64,000 nt of DNA from Pycnopodia helianthoides (taxonomy: Eukaryota > Echinodermata > Asteroidea > Forcipulatida > Asteriidae): the NCBI GenBank assembly GCA_032158295.1, contig CM063258.1, positions 3,678,001 to 3,742,000 of the forward strand, given 5' to 3'. Each line of letters starts with the position of its first letter. Within the stretch, counting starts at the first letter, position 1. The translations under genes were made by a program, and so were the position numbers. This document shows positions 38,001-50,000 of the stretch, piece after piece. Below the pieces are notes generated by a model, which was not told where the DNA came from, ran no database searches, and saw only the letters and a program-made list of their open reading frames with translations.

Positions 38001-41000
38001 TAATAGACCGTTTTTGGTACGAGGCACTATCTAGCATCTTTCTCCCATTCAATACAATGGAACCAACCGAGGTGGCAAAAGAGGTTCTTTTCGTCTAGGT
38101 GCTACAATACATTATGCATAGATACGGGAACATTTACAAGTGGTTGGCAGATGAGAAGAGTCTTTAATCCTAAATACTTGGTGTCCAATACTCTTCGTTA
38201 ATAGTGGTAAAATTAATTTGTAAGGGGGTGTAATACAAAGTATGCCAATCTTTGGTTTCCCGACTCGCGTTAAAGAGAGTTCTACTTTGTAACCAATGTT
38301 TGACTATTACAAAATTTAGTAACTCAGCTGAACGTGTTGACCCGGACTCACAGTGTTACAAGAGAGGCCGAGGCCTTTGGGACTTATCCTTGCAGGCACG
38401 GATTTGTAGAAAACATTAAATGTTATATCTTATGAGGACCATGAAGAAAGGGGGCACATCTCAAAACTTGTGTAGCCGTTGATTTTGAAACACTTGAACT
38501 GATGTGGAAGTTGTTACACCGAGCGTAAAATTTCCCATATGACCAGTGTAGTATCTTGCCTGCCAGAAATGCCCTGGAATGTACAAGGTCACTTGTTTCG
38601 TAAACGAAGGTTAAATACATTTGGTATCTTGAAAAAAAGTATGTTCAGGAAATTGTTTTAAAAAATCCTATTTGGGTCCAACGTCATATAAAGTTTAGAT
38701 CATGTGACCTGTGACAGCACTTACTCACAAAAGACCCACAGAGCCTGGACTTCCTGTATAGGTCGCAATTTGTACACAGCTCAATGGAAGAAAAGATCAA
38801 ATCTTACTTTTATGGACATTGCAAGGTCTTGATTTTTTATCAGTTAGTGATATTCAAAAAGGGGGCACATCTCCAAACTTGTTCAGCTGTTTTTTTTGAC
38901 AACTTTTGAGTCTTTGTCGCTCTTTTTTTACATGTGGTAACTATGATACAAACTGTAAAATCTTCCATGTGACCAGTGTTGTTTCTTGCCTGCCAGGAAA
39001 AGCCCTGGATTGTACAAGGTCACTCATGTCTTTATGTGAGCAAGGTGACACGATCTGAAGTCTCTGAGTATATAAACAAAAAGCACTGATTGAAACAACC
39101 ACGTCGTTGTGTACATGACTGCTCTTTGAATGTTCAGAAAAAATAAAATGTAAGATTTGTCTCGTTGCAGTTTGCCATGAGGGGCGAGAGAGGTCAGGAG
39201 GGACCCGAAGGAAGATCAGGACCAATGGTAAGTATTCTTAATAAAAATGGCTTCTTATATAGCGCTCATATCTGTCACTCAGTGATACTCAAGGCGCTTC
39301 AACATTCAGTATTTTTCCTGCAAGGTATTGTGGAGCTACGTTTTGAAGTATTAGACCTACTCCTTTACATAGCACCATGTAATGGTTTACACGGTGATGT
39401 GGCGCAATATGCAACCAATCAAACCAGGAACACCGGAGCCAAACCCCTTTTCTTTTTGATAATTGCTGTGGGTTCTTTTATGTGCATTACACAACACACG
39501 GGACCTAGGGTTTTCCGTCCCAGCCGAAGGACGCAGCAGTAATGGTTAAGTGTCTTGCTTAAGGAAACAAGTGTTATGACCGGGACTCGAACCCACACTC
39601 TGCTGAACAGAAACACCTAAAACAGCCCACTCTCGAAGAAGAAAATTAAAAATCATTTGAAAAAAAGTTGATCCCTTTGTAAAATAGCAATACTATTGTA
39701 AATATTTGCATAGGGGATAAAGAGCAATATGATTTTTAATATTCCCCAAGTTTGATGGATGATAAACATTGTGTACTAAATGCCCACTCGTCACTCTCCT
39801 GCCCCTTAATCTTATACTCTGCACTCTGCGTATCACTTTTAGCTTTTATTGCTCTGAACAATTATTTTCATCTACCTGGTACTTTTGTACAATAAGTGAT
39901 TTAATTGTTGATTTGAAATAAAGATTTCATTGGAAGGTCAAGAAGTCAGTGCTCACCGAAAAAAAATATCTACAAGCACCTCAGATGGGATTTCGACCCA
40001 AACTCTTCCACAGTAGTCATAAAGCATTTTCAGGCCTTGGGCTTAAGTTTTTTTTGTAAAGTAGCCCACCGGGCTAGCAAACTGTGCATTTTACTTGCCC
40101 CCAGGAAGTTTTAGTAGCCCAGATTTTGAAATATTTGGTGTCATAAATGTATCTTTCTGATGTATTAAGGGTATGATCACAACAGTTAAAGGGTCAAATG
40201 AAGTTACATTTACACACTTAAAAAAAAATTAACACATTTAAACAATTTAGTATTCATGTCGAAAAGGAAGAAATATAATTTAATGAGCAGGAGGTTGTGC
40301 AGTTTTTTAGAGCCGACAGGGCAAGTTGAGAAGTGGTGTTTTCTAGCAGCAAGTTTCTGCTATGACGATGCCTGGCTAGTGCTAAGGGTGAGCCCCGATT
40401 TTGTACACGCTGAGTGCATTCTGAGGTAAATATTAACTCTTGTAGGAATGGAACCTCCTTCAGCATTGGAAAGTAGGTTCTTTTTCAACTCAGCCTACCG
40501 GAGTCTGGCTCGGGTGCTTTGATTACGTCGGCTCTAGCTGCAGGGGCGATGTTTTAAATGCAAGCTGAAGCTATCGAATGGAAGTGGGTCATTTAATTCA
40601 TTGTTTCTTTCATTTGATTGTCAGGGACCATCAGGCCGAGAGGGTCCAAAAGGAGATCCGGGAGCCTTGGGGGATGTAGGTCCTCGTGGATTGCCTGGTA
40701 TAGTTGGAGAGCGCGGCAGAGACGGCAAAAGGGTATGGTCGACCAAATGATTGTCATTATTAACTGCACTCAAAGTTCAATTTTCAACATAGACTTCTTT
40801 AAAGTGACCAAAGGAATTTTAAATATACATTTTGCTATGAATATTGGTGTATATATTAGTTCATTGCAAGCACTGTGTAGTTTACAAGGGTTCTCATTTT
40901 ATGAATTGAAATATATACAGTGTATATGAAAGGCAGGGTATACTTTTGGTAATTGTCAAAGACCAGTATCCTCACTTGGTGTATCCCAGCACATGCATAA

Positions 41001-44000
41001 AATAACAAACCTGTGAAAATGTGGGCTCAATTTGTCATCGATGTTGCAAGAAAATAATGGAAGGAAAAAAAAAACACCCTTTTTGCATAGAATTGTGTTC
41101 TTTCATATGCCTGAGAAGGCTTCATGCCTGATGAAGCCTTCCTCAGATTCATATTTTTGGGGGTGAAAAATTACCTCTTTCTCTAAACTCACATAACTTC
41201 AAAGGGTGTGGTTTCTAGCAATGTTTTATAATATCAACAGCTCTCCGTGGCTCTTTACCAAGTACGTTTGTATGGTCATTAACTTGTGGAGTAATATTAC
41301 CAAAAGTACACTCTACCTTTAATTAACAAAAAAAGCTAACAAGCAACAATGGTTTAAATCGGTGATTAAGACAAAAATTTCTTGCGATCTAAGAGTCGTT
41401 TGGATAACCCAACATCACTTTGATGAAATCGCTGCTAAAAAATTGTACTTTCCTTTTTGGACAGGGACGATTTGGAAAAGATGGACCACGAGGAGTTAGC
41501 GGAGGTTCGGGCGCCAAGGTAGGCCATTTATTTAGTCATTCATTCGAATAAACATATACTAAAAAGGTTTCTGCCAGATGATGAGGTGGGATAAAAGAGA
41601 CAGACCCCATTTTCATTTCCTTTCATTTAATTTACTCTGTTTGAAGCTTTGCATGGTGTGGAAAAGTAGGAAGGAACTGTAAATAAACAGTAAACTTGGG
41701 GTACAACCGTGTGTAAATCTTTTTTTGTGAGAGTGTTGGCTCTGAAAAGAGCCGGTGTGGTCTCGACGTTTAGAACAGTATATACTCTGCTTCTCCTGAA
41801 GATGAGTAGAGTATATACTATTCGAAACGTTGAGACCACACTGGCTCTTTTCAGAGCCATCACTCTCACAAAAGTGATTTACACATGGTTGTACCCGCAC
41901 GTTTGCTATTTGTTTATAGTTCCTTCCTAATATACTCTGGTTGTGAAGCCAAGGACTCTCAGAAAGTGAACTTAATCACTATAAACTAGCCAAGAACCCT
42001 GTGGAGAGAAAACAACAAAGGAAGTTTCAGTTTTAATTGTGGGAGGAAAACCCCAGAGAAGTATTCCAAGGAATAACCCACGCAATCAGGCAGGGACTGA
42101 AAAACCCAATCCACGTAGTGCCCCGTTGTGAAATTGAACTGGGGCCCCCCAGAGGTGGAAGGCAAAGCAAGATACCACTACACCAACCTGACTGCCCACC
42201 CCCCCCCCCTGCTCAATGCAGTCTCCCCAATCCCTCGGCTTGGAGTACCAGTTTTGTTGGAGTCGATGCTTCAGCTATCCAGCCGCAGTAGTCGTCAAAG
42301 CTTTGAATCTTCAGAGATAGTATACAAAGATCATGTAACACAATAACGATAGTACGCAGTTCTTATATATAGTGCGTTCATCACATCCGAGGGCATGTCA
42401 TAGCGCTCATTACTTTTATCTACAAGGTATGCGGAGCTATGCTTGAAATATTAACGACCCATTTGTTTACACAGCACCATGTAACGGTTTACAAGGTGCT
42501 GTGGCACAATCTGCAATCATACCAGAAAACACTGGGGTGAACCTAACCCTTTCATGCACCATTTATTTTAGTGATAAATTGATCATATGGACACATTAAT
42601 TGTTTACTTGATTTTTGCAAATCGGGACCTCCTAAAAAAATTAATCACAATAGTCGCCTAAAGAGTCCTCTTTCCCATTCTGAAAATTGTGTTGCGGGGG
42701 ATCTCTATTTTGTCCTTTTTACAACTATTTTTCGGCAGGGATTTAAACCGGTCGCTAGCGACCTGTTGGGGCCTGAAAGAGTTGACAATAAGTGTACTGG
42801 GTTCTGTAACTACACAAAAGGACAAAGCAATTCTTTTCAGAACTGAGAAGTCTCTTGAATTCCGAAAATCTAGTCCGCGGTAGTAGAACAAATAGCAAGA
42901 CAAGTTCTCTAAAGAACAAAATCTACACAGCGAAGTAGATCATTATACACATGGTGTTACCGCAAACCGATATATACTTTGATACCTTACCATGCAATGC
43001 CTCAGAAATCATAGACAAAGCAATGGTTAAGCGTCTTGCTTAAGGACACAAGTGTCAAGACCGGAACTTGTACCATTGCTCTTCCGATCAGAAACACCAG
43101 AGCTTGAGTCCGGTACACTTGACAGTTACATTTTTCTGAATATAATTATTACTCTTTTCTAAAATAAGTTTGATTTCCTTTTCAGGGTGATCGAGGATAC
43201 GATGGTTTACCAGGACTTCCAGGTGTCAAGGGATCCTTAGTAAGGAATAAGTCCAGAACATTTTTTGTTTCTCTCTCAGTTTGTGGAGAACCATTTTGTA
43301 AAGCATAGGTCCCTTGACCATGTTGAGAATCAATTGGGGTTGAATAAGGAAAAATTTACTAGAGCGGGATTTGAACCAACGACCTCTGGATTAACATGCC
43401 TGCGCTCTACCAACCAAACTATGATTGATATTAATGATGGCAGTCTCCCTGTTTTGTCAATATTGTTGTTCAAGGGTGCCAGTCAGAAGCCATACAACCG
43501 TTAACTGCCATGCAGCCAGGGATCATACCCAAGTTTACGATACAACCTGGGAAGCGGCAGCCAGGGGATCACCTTAAGGGGATGCAACTTTTTCATTTAA
43601 AATGTCAAGTAATAAACTACAAAAGAAACTGGCTGGGTAAATTGTGAAAAAGGAACTATAAATAAAAAGTAAACTTGCGGGTACAACCATGTGTAAATCG
43701 CTTTTGTGAGAATGTTTGCTCTGAAAAGAGCCGGTGTGGTCTAGACGTTTTGAACGGTATACTCTGCTCGTCTTCAGGAGAATGGTGTAAATTGTGGTTT
43801 ATTACTTGACATGTTGAAAATAATTTGACATTGAGTGGTGGCTTTGATGTAAATTTTAACTATTTGCTGTGGTTATCAAGCTTGCAATTGTTTCAGCTGA
43901 GTAGGGTGCAATTTCACGCCGATGTGTACCTTCCAGAACCATATAAGCCAAGCCAGGATATTGGGCCTAGTGGATTTAAAAAAACTAAAAATCTCTTAAG

Positions 44001-47000
44001 TTACAGGATTGGTAAGGATTAAAAACATCATAGTTTAATGCTAGTCTGGAAGCTTACTGATTATGAAGTTTATACTAGAACCATTTTTTTCTGTGAAGTA
44101 TTTCCCTCTGAAATTAAGTCTTTTTTGAGAAAACTGTATCTGAAAGCCTTTAAAAAAAAAAAAACACAACAATTGATTTCGGTTGTTAAAACCAAAATTA
44201 AGGGCAATGTGATTCAATACTGAAAGTTGTGCATGAGTGTTCACTATTTTTAACACAACAGATTAAGCCCAAATTTCCACAGGTTTGTTATTTCATGTAT
44301 ACAGTTGGTAACACAAAGCATGATCACTGTCTGCGACTATTTTGTCAGCTCTATATCAATCCTGTATAGTATATTTAAGTTTGGAAAAAGTGATTGTCAT
44401 CGCGAAGAGAAGCTTCCCAAACAGACTTTCCAGAATGAAAACACTATACAAAGTTAAGTTGGGTTGGTAATTGCCTCCTTTCCTCCCGTCTTTAAAAAAA
44501 AACTTTGTTAAGTGCATTTTTGAGTTTTGGTGGAACATTTAAAGGAACATTACAGAATTGGTTTTTGCTAACAAAACAGTTGCTGGCAGTGTAAGCACTT
44601 TATGTAATCCACCATATACATAAACTGACAAACCTGTAGAGGTTTGAGATCGATCGACCATCTGGGTCACGAGAAACTATAGTGAAAAACCGATTACACA
44701 TTTGCATGAAATCATATAGATTCAACAAATGAATAAAACGCTCACTGAGCGATAAACTCCAATTGGAAAATTAGTTTATTCATTTCTCATCAAATATGGC
44801 ATTTCAGACAGAAATATTTCTAGGGATGTTTTCTACTATCATCATCATTAGACCGTGTAAGTTTAATGTAAATTTGTGATCAAAAAGTATATTTTACAAG
44901 TTTTGTTCTTACCAATTCTGTAATGTTCCTTTAAGTTGCGCTTAATATTGTCTTGACAACCAAACCCGTGATTATACAACAATATTCCATATTTGAAAAA
45001 GATTTTGAGAAGTTTCTTGTTTTATTGTCTCATTCTCCAGGGAAGACATGGACCAAAAGGCGAGAGAGGGCCAGAGGGCGAGAAGGGAGAACTGGTGAGT
45101 GCCTTCAAGAATAAAATTGAGATCGGGGCCCCATTTCACTGAAGCTGCTAAGCACAGAAAATTCTTGCTTAGTAGAATTAGGTTTACCAGCCAAAATACC
45201 ATCTAATGTATATTGATTGTGAGAGATGGTTCCCTGCTAAGTATTTGCTTGAGGAAAAAAACTTTGCTGAGCATAATAGTTTATGAAAGTGGGCCCAGCT
45301 GGTAAGAATTTGGAAAGTGTTTTTTTTTCTTTCTTAATAATTTGGAAGATGGTTGTGTTCGTCTTGGTTTTTCTCTCTCATTGCCAAGTTTGACTCTGTT
45401 TCTGGGTCAGTATTGATTGTGCTCTTTTTGCGCTGATCCTCAAAATAATAAGCTGTATTGTTTGAATGATATGTTGCTATGGTGATACTCTCTACATTTG
45501 TGTTTTTACAATATTTGTCTTGATAGCTGTTGTTGAAGCGATCGTTATCATTTTTTCTGACAACAATTTATTTATAGGGCAACGATGGAGATCAAGGAGA
45601 GTACGGTCAGCCTGGAGTACAAGGACCTAGCGGCCAGACTGGCCCTAGAGGAATGCCTGGCCCCATGGGTATGCCTGTAAGTCAAACAGCGAGATTTCCT
45701 CTTAATTCACACTTCTTGCTTAGGTTTATTTATTTATTTGTTCATTGTGTTTGTTCACTGATATTTATACTCATTTCAATAACTTAAAATGGTTTTTGTT
45801 TGTTATTTGCGCTTTAAGTAGATTTAACTTGGAGCACAAATAATATTAATGAGGGGGTCGGCACTCGACAAGCTTGCTTCTTGCGAATCCCCTCCACATC
45901 TTTGTTTAGTGTTATCTACTTGTTTAGGTATTTAAAGAATGAACCTCTGCTTCTTATTTTTTGCATTGATGTGGAAATAAAATGAATGAATGAATCAAGT
46001 TTAGACCCTGTGCAATGACACCTCTACTGTAGCCGACAGTTATATATTTTTAATCAACTATTTTTAATTTTTTGAATAGCCTATCCTCGTATCCACGCAA
46101 ACAAGCAGGAACAAATCGTCATGTCAGTGCAGAAAATTTTGGTTTCTCCTAAATTATCACTTACGTAACGCGCGAGTTTGAAATTGCTAAGCGTCGTATC
46201 TCGCTTAAAATGGCCCGGATGTACACACAAAACAAGTATGCGCCGAGATCAAGCATTTTTGTGTGGGATACAATGTTTTTTTCAAATCGAGTTACAACAT
46301 TTTTTGTGTGTATCATTTTTGTGCAAGATACATCATTTTTTGCAGTGACGCGACGAAATTCAATTTGTCTGGGAAACTTTTGCTCAGCCTTTTTTTCAGC
46401 TGTTTGATTGCTTTGCCCTGATGCCTTTGTTGACAAATCCCTAGGAGCATAAACTGTTTAAAAAAAAAAAAAGTTAGCCTCCCCAGATAGAAAGAAAGAA
46501 AAAGGGGAAGGGGGGTCTACATCCGTAAGCCTTGATTGTACACGTTTAACACTATGCAAAAGAACTCACTCCGCGGCAGTGCAGTTATTTACGAGAAGTC
46601 TCCCCGATCCACTAAGCGAAAGTAGTAGTCCAGGCCGATTTCCTACCTCCCGCCCAGGTAGTAGTTAATAAGCAGGACAGTTCTTTTAAGAACTGAGAAG
46701 TCTCCCGAATTCCGGAAATCTACTCCGCGGTAGTAGAATAAATAGCAAGACAAATTCTCGAAAGAACAAAATCTACACAGCAAAGTAGATATTTATACAA
46801 ATGGTGTTACCGCAAACCGAATATATAATGCAAATATAGCAAATGTTTCTGCCATCAAAATAGAAAAATGCTTTGATATATATATTTATTTGATTACAGG
46901 GTGGTATTGGTGATCCAGGTCCGATGGGACCCAAAGGTGCAATGGGTATTGCTGGCATGCCAGGAAACCCTGGCATGCCTGGCAAAGCTGGTCCACCTGT

Positions 47001-50000
47001 AAGTATATAGTTCAGTACAGAGAGCCTGGAGATGAAATTAACAATCCGTTTTGGGTTGTATTTCGTCAATTTTTGTTCCCATGGCCGGATAGATGGAATT
47101 TAAAGGAACATTACAGAATTGGTTTTTGCTAACAAAACAGTTGCTTGCAGTATAAGCAGTTTATGTAATCCACCATATACATAAACTGACAAACCTGCAG
47201 AAGTTTGAGATCGATCGGCCATCTGGGTCACGAGAAAATAGTAAAAAAACGATTACACATTTGCATGAAATCATATAGATTCAACAAATGAATAAAACGC
47301 TCACTGAGCGTTATTTTCCAATCGGAAAATTAGTTTATTCATTTCTCATCAAACATGGCATTTCAGACACTAATATTTCAAGGGATGTTTTCTACTATCA
47401 TCATCATTAGACCGTGTAAGTTTTGTGTAAATCTGTGATCAAAAAGTATATTTTTCTTACCAATTCTGTAATGTTCCTTTAACACCACTTTAATCATGAT
47501 GTGCTGATTTATGCACTCTTATACAAGGGCTCGATTTCATAGAGCTGCTTTAAGCACAAAAAAAGTAGCTAAGCACAAAAAAAGTAGCTAAGCACAATAA
47601 AGTCAAAAGCTGCTCACAGTTATTTTAGTGTATGGCTTGCTATCACAAACTAAGTTGAAACAATTAAGTATGGTTTGGGGTTAAACAAAGAAAAATTAAC
47701 CAGGGCAGGATTTGAACCAACGACCTCCGGATTAACTTACCGGTGCTCTACCAACTGAGCTATCTAGCCCTATGTTGGCGATCTCTTAATTAAGTTTGCT
47801 TAAAATCAAATCAAAACATGTAAAATCAGTAAAAAAAAACCGAAGTGAACTGTAGAAATTAATTGAAAAAGTCATTAAAAAAAGTTGGAAGTTTTTATTT
47901 TATAACAAGCTTTCAGTTGGTTTTAATTATATGATTGTTTGTTCTCCTCAATACAATTGGTATTTGTTTCTATCCTATAGGGCTCCCTGGGACCCCAAGG
48001 CACTATGGGGGCCCCTGGTGTACAAGGGCCAGTGGGTAAGCCCGGTGTTCCAGGAGTACCAGGTACTGATGGCCCACCGGTGAGTATTACAGTAAAGTTG
48101 AACTTAGTCCCCCAGACCTGTCATCAAATCCACATTTGCCCAGAAGAATAGCATAAAGCTCTACGTCCTTTTTCCAGGCACACAGGCCTGTAATTTCATC
48201 TTTGGAGGGCAAGGCCATTTTCATTTTGCAAAGGGCACTTCCGTTTGAAAATCTAAAATTTTATGGCAAAACTTTTGAAGTGGCAACCAAGGCCAATATC
48301 AAGGGCAACAGTAGTACTGTGGCCCACGTGTTAATTCCAGGCCTGGGCATCAAGTACTTTTGTTCACGTAACGGAAGGTCGTAAGCAATTAAATGGTCAT
48401 GACAAAATAAATATGGCTTTACGTATATTGTTGTTGCTGATTATACCCCCCAAGTCACTTTTCACTTCCCAAGCAGCATTTAACCTTCTATACTGACTTA
48501 TGATGTCAAAAAAACCATCCAAACTTTCACAGTTCTGTTTTCTTGAAAAAACAAGTTTCTGCACATTAGTTTCTTACGCCCTTTTTCAGCTCCCTGGGGA
48601 GTATACAGCCTGTGCTGCCAAGTATGTAGTGCACTAAAGCTAAATCAATCACAAGAACCATCTCTACCCTCGCAGGTACCCACCCATTTTACCCCCTGGG
48701 TGATGAGAAGCAATTGCAGTTGAGTGTCTTGCTCAAGGACACAAGTGTCATGACCGGGATTCGAACCCACACCCTAAATGACTTAGCCACCAGAACACTA
48801 AACCGCTCGGCCACGACACGCCATTTATTTGTTTAACTACTTTTTATTGCTAACTACTGTAATATTTGATTTTGATTCTTTGTAGGGTTTCCCCGGCCAA
48901 GAGGGACCAACGGGAGGCAAAGGAAGTGATGTAAGAAGACTTCTAAGTTACACCTAAGGCAAAATTAAATAAAAAACATGTTTAGCGTCCTGCCTTTTTG
49001 AAAAAAAGGAGGAGGTGGGCCTTTTTTTATTTTTATTGCAGCTCGACACAATTTTCAACACAAATGGCTGGGACATTTTTCAAGGTGGTTGCCAGCTTTT
49101 TTCGGTGTGCTCAAGTCAAAATACGATGTTATGTATTTTAGAATTGATTTTTTGTCCTTAAAAAAAAAGAAAAAAAAGGAGTCAGCCTCTTAAAAGGAAG
49201 CGAGCGGGGACGCTAAACATGTTTTTTATTTTATTTGGCCTAATAATTTTGGAAATTGGTTGTGGGGTCAGGCATGGTGTCAATTTAAGTCAAGTGAAAT
49301 TCAGGTTGACATTAGAGAAAGAAAGAACCCTTCTTTGTGGTCACTTAACATTCTGGAAGCGAAAAAAAGCAAACATTTGTGCAGCTGTCCAAACTTATAT
49401 ATGCTGCTTGCTGAAATTAGGTTTCGTAGTCAGTTTAGACACATATTTTCTTATTTTAAATTTTAAGTGACGGTCAATAAAACAATTTTCACAAGGAAAT
49501 ATAATCACAGTGTCCTGCTGTTTGAATAGTCGGATTCCCCGGGCGGTGCTTATTATCGATAAAGGGTCACCGGTCAAATCTCCGGCTGTGATGTCGGTGG
49601 GAGGTGTTCCCCCCTTCTAAAGGTCACCAAGTCAATCCTGCCCTCGTCATCGTCCAGAGTAGTGACGCTGAAACACTTATTTGTAATCTGTTGTTGAAAC
49701 TGCAACACTTAATAAGTTTGTCCAAATTATTAGAAATTGATTTTATTTATTTGTGTGTGTGTGTGTGTGTGTGTGTGGAATGCTTTGTTTGTAGGGACCT
49801 CCTGGACCACAAAGGTTAGGGTTAGGGTTAGGGTTAGGGTTAGAGTTAAGGTTAGGGTCAATCCTGCCCTCGTCCAGAGTTGACGCTGAAACACTAGTTT
49901 TGAATCTCTTATTGAAACTGAAACACTTATTTGTGTGTGTGTGTGTGTGTGGAACGCTTTGTTTGTAGGGACCCCAGAGTTGACGCTGAAACACTTGTTT

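Noticed and set aside
37624..38034. 136-codon open frame, plus strand
   Set aside because: It lies in the intron between exons 12 and 13; the sequence is Phe/Ile/Ser-rich without any motif, and no acceptor/donor would keep the collagen frame.
44002..44368. Short protein on the minus strand at 44041-44256
   Set aside because: It lies wholly inside a MITE copy with defined ends.
49795..49812. First acceptor copy as an 18-nt exon
   Set aside because: There is no donor directly after CCACAA: the GT comes two bases later and would break the frame by 20 nt.
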